The position numbers were made by a program, and so were the translations under genes. This document shows, piece by piece, positions 17,902 to 25,979 of a stretch of DNA of 64,000 bases; the first letter of the stretch is position 1; each line of letters starts with the position of its first letter. Source of the stretch: Immundisolibacterales bacterium (GTDB lineage: Bacteria > Pseudomonadota > Gammaproteobacteria > HK1); contig JAPOPW010000007.1 in NCBI GenBank assembly GCA_026712715.1, forward strand, positions 93,967-157,966. Direction: 5' to 3'. The notes beneath the pieces are model-generated. The model was not told the DNA's origin. It worked only from the letters and a program-made list of their open reading frames with translations, and did no database searches.

Positions 17902-18915
17902 ATGCTCGAGAAGTTCGAACGCTACCCGCTCATGTTCGGCCCGACGCCGATCGAGCGGCTGGGCCGGCTCACCGAAGCGCTCGGCGGGGAGGTCGAGGTC
18001 TTCGCCAAGCGCGACGACTGCAACTCCGGGCTCGCCTTCGGCGGCAACAAGATCCGCAAGCTCGAGTACATCGTCCCGGACGCCATCGCCTCGAACGCGG
18101 ACACCCTCGTCACCATCGGCGGGGTCCAGTCGAACCACACCCGGCAGGTCGCGGCGGTCGCGGCCAAGCTCGGCATGAAGTGCCGCCTCGTCCAGGAGAG
18201 CTGGGTGCCGTTCGAGGACGCGGTCTACGACCGGGTCGGAAACATCCTCATGAGCCGGGTGATGGGGGCGGAGATCGAGTTCGTGGACGAGGGCTTCGAC
18301 ATCGGCATCCGTGAGAGCTGGGAGCGGGCCCTCGAGGGCGTCAAGGCGAAGGGCGGGAAGCCCTACCCGATACCGGCCGGCGCCTCGGTGCACCGCCTGG
18401 GCGGCCTCGGCTACGTCGGCTTCGCGGAGGAAGTGCGCGCGCAGGAGGTGGAGGCCGGGATCCGGTTCGACTACATCATCGTCTGCACCGTGACGGGCTC
18501 GACGCACGCGGGAATGGTGGTCGGATTCGCCAAGGACGGGCGCGCCCGCAACGTCATCGGCATCGACGCCTCCGCGACCCCGGCGCAGACCCGCGCCCAG
18601 GTCCTCGACATCGCCGGGAACACGGCCGACCTCGTCGAGCTCGGGCGCGACATCACCGCGGACGACGTCGTCCTCATCGAAGACTACGCCTACCCCGCCT
18701 ACGGCATTCCATCCCCCGAGACGAACGACGCCATCCGCCTCTGCGCCCGCACCGAGGGAATGATGACGGACCCCGTCTACGAGGGTAAGTCGATGCAGGG
18801 CCTCATCGATCTCGTCCGCAAGGGCTTCTTCCCCGCCGGCTCGAAGGTCCTCTACGCCCACCTCGGGGGCGTCCCCGCGATCAACGCCTACAGCTACGTC
18901 TACCGCAACGGCTGA
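17902..18915 (+). CDS. acdS: 1-Aminocyclopropane-1-carboxylate deaminase
   Basis: 337 aa, exactly the size of AcdS, from ATG 17902 with GGAGGA at 17891. This PLP enzyme opens ACC to 2-oxobutyrate and ammonia. The PLP Lys sits in [19 protein letters not shown], with [19 protein letters not shown] next to it. Residues that separate AcdS from D-cysteine desulfhydrase are visible: the Glu of [20 protein letters not shown] and the Leu of [20 protein letters not shown]. It gives the host access to the plant hormone precursor as a nitrogen source, and suggests contact with plants, algae or soil. It sits alone between toxin-antitoxin modules and helicase remnants, so transfer is plausible. Confidence 0.92.
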   Translation: MLEKFERYPLMFGPTPIERLGRLTEALGGEVEVFAKRDDCNSGLAFGGNKIRKLEYIVPDAIASNADTLVTIGGVQSNHTRQVAAVAAKLGMKCRLVQESWVPFEDAVYDRVGNILMSRVMGAEIEFVDEGFDIGIRESWERALEGVKAKGGKPYPIPAGASVHRLGGLGYVGFAEEVRAQEVEAGIRFDYIIVCTVTGSTHAGMVVGFAKDGRARNVIGIDASATPAQTRAQVLDIAGNTADLVELGRDITADDVVLIEDYAYPAYGIPSPETNDAIRLCARTEGMMTDPVYEGKSMQGLIDLVRKGFFPAGSKVLYAHLGGVPAINAYSYVYRNG

Positions 18916-18980
18916 CCGCGCCCGCTTCCGCCCAGGTTCGCACACCTCGTCCTCCCGCGTCCGTTTCCCCTCCCCTTTGC

Positions 18981-19477
18981 CTCATGCACTTGTCGCCCAC
19001 CGGTCGGTCACGCTTCGCCCGCCTCCTCGCGCGACGTTCCGACACCCTCGTCATGCTGTCCGCGACGCCCCATTGAGAATGTCGGCGATCCGTCCACATT
19101 CATGAACGTCCGCGACATCGAACCGGAGAAGAAGATCACCGAGGAGGCGATCGCAACCGGAGAAGATCCCACCCATCTCGACGAGCGCCTCACCCGGAGC
19201 TCGAGCGAAGGAGAAGACCTGCTGGCGCTCCTTCTCGGCACGGGGGGCGAAGCGGCAACCGCGACGAACGTGCCGGACGACCCTCCACCACCGCCGCGAT
19301 CCCCTTTCTTGCGAGCGATCCGCCCGGCCCGAGGCGCACAAGACGCGCCGCAAGGAGCGCGAGAGCCGTGACATCGAGACCGTGTTCAACGAGTACCGGG
19401 ACTGGATCCAGGACAGCATGTCGACGGAGCGGGAGCCCTGGCTCAAGGTCATCTGCGCGATGGTGGGGGCGGCCTGA
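18981..19477 (+). pseudogene. SNF2/DEAH-type helicase remnant (three frames)
   Basis: Pieces of one helicase survive in three successive frames. Frame one (18981-19076) reads LMHLSPTGRSRFARLLARRS, then DTLVMLSATPH and a stop; SATPH is the motif III region of SF2/SNF2 helicases. Frame two (from 19072) gives IENVGDPSTFMNVRDIEPEK followed by acidic sequence. Frame three (about 19322-19477) gives HKTRRKERESRDIETVFNEY and then RDWIQDSMSTEREPWLKVIC up to a TGA, which looks like a natural C-terminus. The long region expected between SATPH and the tail is missing. The style resembles defence-associated SNF2 helicases such as those of DISARM-like systems, but that is inference. Followed 77 bp later by vapBC. 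Confidence 0.65.
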
Positions 19478-19486
19478 GATGACCCT

Positions 19487-19508
19487 GATATACATTGTGG
19501 ATATAGAC
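19487..19508. promoter_or_regulatory. Probable VapB operator/promoter palindrome
   Basis: GATATACATTGTGGATATAG at 19487-19506 is an imperfect palindrome with TATA half sites, about 50 bases before the vapB start. VapBC promoters often carry such an element bound by the complex. Placement, not exact binding, is what supports it. Confidence 0.45.
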
Positions 19509-19554
19509 CAAACCTGCTAGGTTTCTTCCCCCCGTCGGCTTCAGGAGCGACACG

Positions 19555-19854
19555 ATGTCCCGACCGATAAAGAAGACGAACGTGGACAAACCACCTGCAC
19601 GTGACTCCCGCAAGTTCGCGCGCGTATTCATGAACGGGCGGTCGCAGGCGGTGAGGCTGCCCAAGGAGTTCCGATTCGACACGGACCGCGTGCTCGTTCG
19701 GCGTGAGGGCCGGCACGTGGTGTTGAGCCCCATGTTCAAGGACTGGGACGACTACTTCAGGAACTCCACCCCGTTGCCGGATGATTTCGAGGCCGCGACG
19801 CCGGAGATGCGCAAGGGCGAACTGCCCCTCGAAGACAGGGAGCCATTCGATTGA
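19555..19854 (+). CDS. vapB: VapB-type antitoxin (SpoVT-AbrB fold)
   Basis: 99 aa with AGGAG eight bases upstream of ATG. The central KFARVFMNGRSQAVRLPKEF is the diagnostic VapB segment, preceded by a 20-residue polar N-terminal extension (MSRPIKKTNVDKPPARDSRK) not seen in the minimal family. The C-terminal part carries the WDDYFRNSTPLPDDF toxin-neutralising tail. Overlaps vapC by four bases. Confidence 0.88.
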   Translation: MSRPIKKTNVDKPPARDSRKFARVFMNGRSQAVRLPKEFRFDTDRVLVRREGRHVVLSPMFKDWDDYFRNSTPLPDDFEAATPEMRKGELPLEDREPFD

Positions 19855-20249
19855 GAGCCATGCTCGACACGAATACCTGCATCTACGCGATGAAGCGGGT
19901 CGCAGGGTTCAAGGAGAGGCTTCCGCTCCATGCCTGCGGAGTCTCGATCATCGTGTTGGGTGAGCTGGAGTGGGGCGCCCGGATTTCGAATCGCAAAGGC
20001 GCGAGCTTCGTTTCCGTGAGGGAATTCATCTCTGCCGTCCAGGTCGTCGATCTCGACGCGGATGTCGCACGCGAATACGGCCAGATCCGTGCTCATCTGC
20101 GTTCGATCGGTCAGCCCATCGGCCCCAACGACCTCTGGATCGCCGCCCACGCGCTGGCCCGCGACGTTCCGCTCGTCACGCACAACCTCTCCGAGTTCCG
20201 GCGCGTGCCGGGCCTGTCCGTCGAAACCTGGATGACGGGAAGGGACTGA
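19851..20249 (+). CDS. vapC: VapC toxin, FitB/MvpT-like PIN domain
   Basis: 132 aa from TTG 19851 (TTGA overlaps the antitoxin stop; GGAG eight bases upstream); ATG 19860 is an alternative. Motifs: AMLDTNTCIYAMKRVAGFKE, VSIIVLGELEWGARIS, IGQPIGPNDLWIAAHALARD and LVTHNLSEFRRVPGL. This is the MvpT/VapC subclass that cleaves initiator tRNA in characterised cases. All four acidic/polar positions are present, so it looks functional. Confidence 0.9.
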   Translation: MRAMLDTNTCIYAMKRVAGFKERLPLHACGVSIIVLGELEWGARISNRKGASFVSVREFISAVQVVDLDADVAREYGQIRAHLRSIGQPIGPNDLWIAAHALARDVPLVTHNLSEFRRVPGLSVETWMTGRD

Positions 20250-20253
20250 GGAC

Positions 20254-20340
20254 ATGGCCGACACCACGGCGACGTTCGCCGGCATCCACACCATGAACCC
20301 GTCCATCGTCGCGACCGAAGTCACCGACGCGCTACGCGAC
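20254..20340 (+). pseudogene. Truncated N-terminus of a DUF1998-type helicase (copy 1)
   Basis: Right after vapC an ATG at 20254 opens MADTTATFAGIHTMNPSIVA, then TEVTDALRDD. From the internal ATG at 20293, 48 bases match the start of the helicase remnant at 21560 (VASEVSDALRD there) with eight differences. The similarity ends at 20340. The frame runs on to 20553 with no recognisable sequence. So this is the severed head of a second, related helicase gene, or a duplication scar. Confidence 0.55.
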
Positions 20341-20505
20341 GACTCGGCCGAGCGAGTCGACCATTCCCGGTACGCCACTCTCGAGGACTACGTTCCCGCT
20401 CGGCACGATGCATCCACTCTTGCCGCCGTTTGCGACCGACCGTCATCTGACTGCCGATGGCCATCGCCCTGCGTGATGTTGAGCGGGCCCCCATCGTCGT
20501 TCCAG

Positions 20506-21042
20506 CTACAGCCCGGCCAATGCCGCAAGCCTGGTCTGGTCGGCGGGACCTAGTCGGCGCCGGTGGTGACGAAGCTCGAGGACAGCGTTGAATGCGGCCA
20601 GGACCTCGTCGTCCGCATCAGCCAGGTTCTCGCTGAGGTGTCTCGTGAACCAGACCGCCACGTCCGACCAGCGCCACAGTCGATAGCGGCTGCGGGGGTC
20701 AGTAATCGGGGCGGGAAACCCGCCAGGTCCGCGAGCACCCGTGATCAAGAGTCGCACGCCTTCTCGGGTACGACCGATGCGAGTCGCAATGTCGGCCATG
20801 GAAACAAGACCGGCATCGGCGATCCGCACGACCTCGACGCCTTCAATGCGCTCAAGGTCGGCTACCGCCGACAGAATCGCCCGGTCGAGGCTGGCTGCCT
20901 CACGATCGAAATCGACGTACTGGATGCCATCGACCCGGCCGATTGCGGCATCGCCGCAGCCCGCCTCGAACAGCGCGTCGATCAGCGAATCGTCCTGCAG
21001 GTCGGGTCCATCGACAATCAGGGTGAAGTGATGAATCGTCAT
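20506..21042 (-). CDS. Helix-turn-helix protein of unknown role, paired with a disrupted small gene
   Basis: 178 aa. The N-terminal half (MTIHHFTLIVDGPDLQDDSL, then IDALFEAGCGDAAIGRVDGI and DREAASLDRAILSAVADLE) is a compact alpha/beta domain of unknown function. The C-terminal half looks like an AlpA/MerR-style DNA-binding unit: VSMADIATRIGRTREGVRLL, then GARGPGGFPAPITDPRSRYR and LWRWSDVAVWF. It starts immediately after the stop of the small gene at 21043-21355 (TAGATG), so the two were one operon. Layout and size resemble a toxin-antitoxin pair, but no such function is established for this family as far as I can tell. Confidence 0.7.
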   Translation of the reverse strand: MTIHHFTLIVDGPDLQDDSLIDALFEAGCGDAAIGRVDGIQYVDFDREAASLDRAILSAVADLERIEGVEVVRIADAGLVSMADIATRIGRTREGVRLLITGARGPGGFPAPITDPRSRYRLWRWSDVAVWFTRHLSENLADADDEVLAAFNAVLELRHHRRRLGPADQTRLAALAGL

Positions 21043-21355
21043 CTACGAACCCTCTTCTGTTGCCGGACCCCACTCGTGCGGGCAACGCGCAATGAAGCGG
21101 CGCACTTGCCGGGCGTGATTGCCTGCATCGCGGGGCGTGGACCAGATTGACATCCAGTGCGAAATTTTCACCGATTAACGATTGCGGACGCGGATCGGCG
21201 AAATTTTCGCACTAACACCCTGCGCGGCTGAACTCACCGCACCGGATGACGCCCCAGCGATGCCCGGACCGCGTGGCAGCCACCGTCCAGCCCGCCTCCT
21301 CGGCATCGCGCAACGCAGCCTCGACTTCCTTCTTCGGATGCCTTGCCCTGGACAC
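21043..21355 (-). pseudogene. Small basic protein gene split by a 58-bp palindromic insertion
   Basis: The 5' part (21212-21355, GTG start) encodes VSRARHPKKEVEAALRDAEE and AGWTVAATRSGHRWGVIRCG, ending at a TAG supplied by the insert. The 3' part (21043-21153) encodes MSIWSTPRDAGNHARQVRRF and IARCPHEWGPATEEGS. Together they match the plan of a small family with a KHPKK start, a GHRWG centre and a SIWSTP...NHARQ end, in which the two halves are contiguous. The insert at 21156-21213 also shifts the frame. The 3' half keeps an ATG and may still be made as a 36-aa peptide. Function of the family unknown; partner gene is 20506-21042. Confidence 0.65.
21156..21213. mobile_element. 58-bp palindromic mini-element
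   Basis: AGTGCGAAATTTTCACCGAT at 21156-21175 is repeated inverted at 21194-21213 with two mismatches over 20 bases, leaving an 18-bp centre. Flanks, read on the minus strand, are TTAG and CTGG, near the YTAR pattern seen (CTAG) at the larger elements. The inner part of the repeat (TTCACCGATT) matches the ends of copies A and B, suggesting a common transposase. It interrupts the gene at 21043-21355. Confidence 0.65.
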
Positions 21356-21559
21356 GTTGACACGATACAACGATCGGCACGACACGGTCCAGCTCTTGCG
21401 CCAACCATATGGCGTGTAGCGAGGGGTGGAGCCATGGACAGTCGGCCCCATGCACGAGAGACTCGGTTCCCGCGACCACCGCCGTGCCCCGCCGCCAGTC
21501 CGACCGACCGCCTTCCACACGCGCCACTTTGATTACGCACTGACTGGATACTCCCTCCC

Positions 21560-22045
21560 GTGATCCCTTCCGTCGTCGCATCCGAAGTCTCCGACGCGCT
21601 GCGCGACTTTCTCATCACCGCCTTCGAACCTTCGACTCCGGCACTTGCGGGCGTCCTGAAGGACGACTTCCTCGCGGATTCGACGAACCTCGTCAAGGGT
21701 CCGTATCTCTCTTTCCCTCCCGTTCCGCCGGGCGCCCGAAGGCGGCGAGCCGTTCCCGGAGTTGCCCCTCGGATTCACCCCGTACCGCCATCAGCGGATT
21801 GCCTTCTCGCGGCTCGCGGCGGGTGCCGGGCGATCGACGGTAATCGCCACCGGCACGGGCTCGGGCAAGACGGAGTGCTTCCTCTTTCCGATCCTCGACA
21901 ATTGCCGTGAGCAGGCAGGAGCCCCAGGCGAAAGACGCGAGGGAATCAAGTCGATCCTCATCTACCCGATGAACGCCCTCGTGACGGACCAGGCGCGGCG
22001 AATCGCCGAGACCATCCACAACCCGCCGTCGCTGCGGGGCCGGGT
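21560..22045 (+). pseudogene. DUF1998-associated DEAD/DEAH helicase, N-terminal remnant (copy 2)
   Basis: From GTG 21560 one frame reads IPSVVASEVSDALRDFLITA, FEPSTPALAGVLKDDFLADS and NLVKGPYLSF. After a frameshift near 21715 another frame continues RRAPEGGEPFPELPLGFTPY and RHQRIAFSRL, then Walker A in TVIATGTGSGKTECFLFPIL and motif Ia in SILIYPMNALVTDQARRIAE. These are the hallmarks of the very large helicases that travel with DUF1998 in defence systems. Everything after motif Ia is lost at about 22045, where an unrelated UvrD-type tail begins. Confidence 0.7.
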
Positions 22046-22504
22046 GAGCCGTTGCTCAGGCACTTCGGCTCCCGGGAGGAGCAGAACGACTACCTGAGCC
22101 GCTACCTTCTGGACCTTCAGGACTGCGGCGAGTCGCTTCGCGCCGTCTGTGTGGTCGCACGAACTGCCGGAGAGCACAAGGCAGTGGAGCAGGCTCTTCG
22201 TGCACAGGGAGTCGAAACCACCGTCATCGAACGGAACGCGATCGACGACGGCAAGGACGACGCCGCAAGACTCGCCACCATGCACCGTGTCAAGGGCCTC
22301 GAGTTCGAGCGGGTAGTGATGGCAAGCGTCAACGACGGTCTGGTGCCGCTCTCGGCTGCCATGGACACTCGAAGCGATGACGCGGCTCGCGAGTCGGCGG
22401 AGACCGAGGAACGGGCGCTCGTGTACGTCGCCGCGACGCGAGCCAGGAGGGAGCTGCCGGTGCTCAGCTACGGAATGCCGAGCCCGCTGTTGAGCCGCGA
22501 CTGA
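22046..22504 (+). pseudogene. UvrD/REP-type helicase, C-terminal remnant
   Basis: The frame EPLLRHFGSREEQNDYLSRY and so on ends with the classical UvrD C-terminal motifs: ATMHRVKGLEFERVVMASVN (motif V), then ETEERALVYVAATRARRELP (motif VI). The N-terminal ATPase half is absent. The piece is joined directly to the DUF1998-helicase remnant, so a deletion fused two defence genes. A TTG at 22052 could start a 150-aa peptide, but without motifs I-IV it would not be a helicase. Confidence 0.7.
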
Positions 22505-22650
22505 TCCGCGAATCGGGTCGGGACACGGCAGCGTGCAACCCGCCAGGCCGAGAGCCTCTGCCCCTCCCCGCGTTTCCCGCGCTGCTCGACCCGCTGCTCG
22601 TCGGCACCCGACGTCGGGTAGGCTTCGCCTCTCGAACCAAGGAGCAAACG

Positions 22651-23826
22651 ATGGAAGAGCTGGCCGCGCTCGCGGGAAACTGGGGCTACCCCACCTCGAT
22701 CCGCTTCGGGGCGGGGCGCATGCGGGAGCTGCCGGACGCCTGCCGCGAGCTCGGGATCAGGCGCCCGCTGCTCGTCACGGACCCGGGGCTCGCCGCCTTG
22801 CCGATGGTGGCGGACGCGGTCGCCACCTGCGAGGAAGCGGGGCTTGGCTGCGCGGTCTTCGCGGACGTCCGCGGCAATCCGGTGGAGGCGAACGTCCTCG
22901 ACGGAGTGGCGGCGCTCGAGGCCGGAGACCACGACGGGGTCATCGCCTTCGGCGGCGGCAGCGCCCTCGACGCCGGGAAGGCGGTCGCCCTCATGACGGG
23001 CCAGTCCCGCCCCATCTGGGACTTCGAGGACCGCGAGGACTGGTGGACCCGGGTGGACGAAGCCGGCATGGTGCCGGTGGTCGCCGTTCCCACCACCTCC
23101 GGCACCGGCTCGGAGACCGGGCGCGCGTCCGCCATCACCGACACCCGCGGCGAACCCGTCAAGCGGATCATCTTCCACCCCGCGATGATGCCCGGCCGGG
23201 TCATCCTCGACCCCGCGCTCACCGTGGGGCTTCCCGCCCCGCTCACCGCGGCGGTCGGCATGGACGCCCTCTCCCACTGCCTCGAAGCATTCTCGAGCCC
23301 CGTCTTCCATCCGCTCGCGCAAGGGATCGCGCTCGAAGGGATGCGCCTCGTCCACGCCGCGCTCCGCGCCGCCGTCGCGGACGGCGCCGACCTCGCGGCG
23401 CGCGCCCGCATGCAGGTCGCGGCCTCCATGGGCTCGACCGCGTTCCAGAAGGGACTCGGCGCGATGCACTCCCTGAGCCACCCCTGCGGCGCGGTGCTCG
23501 ACACCCACCACGGCCTCACGAACGCGGTGGTGATGCCCTACGTGCTCGACTTCAACCGCCCGGCCATCGAGGACCGGATGGCCGCCCTCGCCCGCTACCT
23601 CGACCTGCCGGCCCCGTCGTTCGCCGCCGTTCTCGACTGGGTCCTCGGCCTGCGCGAGGGGATCGGCATTCCCCACACCCTGGCGGAAATCGGCGTCGCC
23701 GAAGCCCACGCCGGGCGCCTCGCCCCGATGGCCGCCGCCGACCCGTCCTCACCGACCAACCCGGTCCCCCTCGACGCGGACAACCTCGAGGCGCTCTTCC
23801 TTCGCGCCATCAACGGCGTGCTGTAG
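22651..23826 (+). CDS. Iron-containing alcohol dehydrogenase
   Basis: 391 aa, group III Fe-ADH fold. It has the NAD-binding GVIAFGGGSALDAGKAVALM and PVVAVPTTSGTGSETGRASA segments. Metal ligands fit Asp and His residues in LTAAVGMDALSHCLEAFSSP, then GAMHSLSHPCGAVLDTHHGL. The enzyme interconverts an alcohol and aldehyde with NAD(P); candidates include 4-hydroxybutyrate or glycerol-type substrates. Start ATG 22651 follows AAGGAG. Stands alone between the helicase remnants and the convergent iorB. The 235 bp after it hold no supported gene. Confidence 0.92.
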   Translation: MEELAALAGNWGYPTSIRFGAGRMRELPDACRELGIRRPLLVTDPGLAALPMVADAVATCEEAGLGCAVFADVRGNPVEANVLDGVAALEAGDHDGVIAFGGGSALDAGKAVALMTGQSRPIWDFEDREDWWTRVDEAGMVPVVAVPTTSGTGSETGRASAITDTRGEPVKRIIFHPAMMPGRVILDPALTVGLPAPLTAAVGMDALSHCLEAFSSPVFHPLAQGIALEGMRLVHAALRAAVADGADLAARARMQVAASMGSTAFQKGLGAMHSLSHPCGAVLDTHHGLTNAVVMPYVLDFNRPAIEDRMAALARYLDLPAPSFAAVLDWVLGLREGIGIPHTLAEIGVAEAHAGRLAPMAAADPSSPTNPVPLDADNLEALFLRAINGVL

Positions 23827-24061
23827 GCGGCCATCCTGGCTCCGGATGCCGCCGACCGCCCGGCGAGGACGGCGGGGCAATCGTCGGGACCACGCCGAAC
23901 CTCCTCAATTCCTGCACGCGCGGCACCGACGCGGCCGTGACGCCGCGTACAGAGAAGGTGATGGAGATCCTGCGGGCCTGCGACGCGTTCATGGCCAAGC
24001 TCGGTCGGACCCGCCGCCACCCCTGACCGCCGGCGGCTACGGGCTCGACCCGGCACCGCCG

Positions 24062-25966
24062 TCAGTGCGATTCGGCGCGGGAAGGGGCGCCCGCGAGCGC
24101 GGCGATCGCATCGTCGAGCTTCGTGCCCTCCGGATCGGCGAGGGCCGCCTCCCGCAGTGCACGAAGGCTCGCGGCGGGCTCGGGCGCGGACCTGCAGGCG
24201 GCGATGGCGGCCATCGTGCGCTCGAAGTTCCGCACCCCGCGTTCGTGGGTGTCGCCGTACCCCTTGACGAGGTTCGCGCACTTCGCCGTCTCGAGCGCGA
24301 GCGCGGGGCTCGTGGCGTACGCATCGGCGACGTGCCCGAGCCACGCCTCGATTCGCTCCTGCTCCTCGCGATAGCGGTGCATGCCGCGCCGCAGGCCCTT
24401 GAGGCGCGCAAGGGTCCAGAGGAGGAGGAATCCGCTCACCGAGCTCGTCCGCACATGGAGCCCGACGTTCAGCCGGCGGCGCCAGCCGCCCCGGTCGGCG
24501 GCGCGAAGGATGGGTCGCGCGAGCCAGCCCGGGAGGACCGAGCACCACTCGTCCACCCCCGGCTTCAGGAACTCGGTGATGGCGACCGGCTGTCCGGGCT
24601 TCGCCCGCACCTCGGCCCGCACCCGCTCGATCCTCGAGCGCCGGGTCTTCAGGTCCGCGACCCGGATGAGGTCCTCGAAACACATCCACAGGGCAAGCTC
24701 GCGGGCGGCTTCCCGTGCGACGGCGTGGTGCGCTGCGGGCTCTTCTCCCGTCGCGTGATTCGCGCGGCCGTTTCCGCCCGCCGCCGGTCGGGGCGACGCG
24801 GGAGCCGCCGCCTCCGTTCCGCGCGAACCCGGCCCGGCGTGCCGCTTCGATGCGGTCCGCTCGAGCAGGCCTTCGATACGGTCGAGGTAGAGCGCCCCGT
24901 AGCGCGCGTCCTGGTAGTCGACTGCGCGCTCGAGGCCCCGGCCGGCGAATTCGCGAACCGGCTCGGGGAGCGCGTCCACGCGGGCGGCGAGCGCGGAAGG
25001 CCGGTGGCCGGCCGCGGCGGACGTCGCAGCCGGTTGGCCACGCTCGCGATCGACCGCCGGGCGAGAGTCCGGGGGGGGGGACGCCTCGTCGTCGAAGAGC
25101 CGGCAGCCGGCATCGAATCCGCGCTGGTTCGCCTCGACCGCGATCCCGGCCCGATCGATGGCGCCCCGCAGCCGCTCGCGCGCGATGGGAAGCGCCCCGC
25201 TTCCCGCGATGGCGCCGAGCAGCACCGAGCTCAGCACCGTGCCCGCCCGCTCCGCGACCTTTCCGAGATCGGTGAGTACGTGGCGGCGCGAGAGCTCGCT
25301 CACCGCGCGGCGCACGCGCTCGTCGTTGAAGCGGCCGTCGCCCATCGCGCTCTTCTCCGCGATGGCGAACATCCGGTGGGTGGACGCGATGACGGTCGTG
25401 CGCTCCGGAGTGATCATCCCGTTCTGCGCGGCCCGGCCGGCTTCGAGGAGCTCGGACGCGACGAGGAGGTCCACGTTTCCGGGAGTGGGAAGCAGCGCCA
25501 TCACCTGCCCCCGGGCACCGGGGGGCGCGTCCGGGTTCGGACCCGGACCCGACCGGAGCGCCCCGTTCCCGGAGTCCGTGCCCGGGGGACCGCGGTCGCT
25601 CCCTTCGCGCGAGCCGCCTTCGTCGAAACGCGGACCGATCTCGAGATAGTACGTAGTGGCGCCGGTGCGCTGCGCGACCCCGGGCACCGACGTCGCCTGC
25701 ACCCGGCGGCCGTCCATCGACGCCGCATCGACGAGCCAGTTCGAGAGCACCCCGCCGCCCTCGCCACCGAGCGCCGCGATGAGCACCGTCCAGGTCCGAT
25801 CGGGCGGCTCCGCCGCCGTACCGGTGTCGGCGGGGCCGGGACCCTCTCCGGGTTCGACACCCGTTTCGCTCACCGCTCCGAGCGCCGAATCCACCAACCG
25901 CGACTCCGCCCCTACCGGCCGCCTCCCGTCGGGATCGGCGTCCGGAGGAGGATTCGACCCGGCCAT
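24062..25966 (-). CDS. iorB: Indolepyruvate/2-oxoacid:ferredoxin oxidoreductase, beta subunit with DUF6537-like extension
   Basis: 634 aa. The gamma-type domain is recognised by TVLIAALGGEGGGVLSNWLV, RVQATSVPGVAQRTGATTYY and DLLVASELLEAGRAAQNGMI. A long C-terminal region (from about residue 350: VREFAGRGLERAVDYQDARY, YREEQERIEAWLGHVADAYA) corresponds to the extension found in aerobic-type fused Ior beta subunits. Low-complexity Gly/Pro/Ala loops are inserted around residues 120-150 and 290-320, and make it longer than the family norm. With IorA it oxidises aryl pyruvates from amino-acid breakdown and reduces ferredoxin. It begins 13 bases after the iorA stop. It contains a run of ten C at 25071-25080 (coding strand). 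Confidence 0.88.
   Translation of the reverse strand: MAGSNPPPDADPDGRRPVGAESRLVDSALGAVSETGVEPGEGPGPADTGTAAEPPDRTWTVLIAALGGEGGGVLSNWLVDAASMDGRRVQATSVPGVAQRTGATTYYLEIGPRFDEGGSREGSDRGPPGTDSGNGALRSGPGPNPDAPPGARGQVMALLPTPGNVDLLVASELLEAGRAAQNGMITPERTTVIASTHRMFAIAEKSAMGDGRFNDERVRRAVSELSRRHVLTDLGKVAERAGTVLSSVLLGAIAGSGALPIARERLRGAIDRAGIAVEANQRGFDAGCRLFDDEASPPPDSRPAVDRERGQPAATSAAAGHRPSALAARVDALPEPVREFAGRGLERAVDYQDARYGALYLDRIEGLLERTASKRHAGPGSRGTEAAAPASPRPAAGGNGRANHATGEEPAAHHAVAREAARELALWMCFEDLIRVADLKTRRSRIERVRAEVRAKPGQPVAITEFLKPGVDEWCSVLPGWLARPILRAADRGGWRRRLNVGLHVRTSSVSGFLLLWTLARLKGLRRGMHRYREEQERIEAWLGHVADAYATSPALALETAKCANLVKGYGDTHERGVRNFERTMAAIAACRSAPEPAASLRALREAALADPEGTKLDDAIAALAGAPSRAESH
25071..25080. 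repeat. Homopolymer of ten G/C inside iorB
   Basis: Ten consecutive G on the plus strand (C in the iorB sense strand), encoding the SPPP segment. Runs of this length slip readily during replication. A change of one base would truncate IorB after about 300 residues. Confidence 0.9.
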
Positions 25967-25979
25967 GACGGCGCGCGCG

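Noticed and set aside
23830..24026. Short frame after the iron alcohol dehydrogenase ending RTEKVMEILRACDAFMAK
   Set aside because: Looks protein-like near its end but lacks a start, SD and recognisable family; too little to call a remnant.
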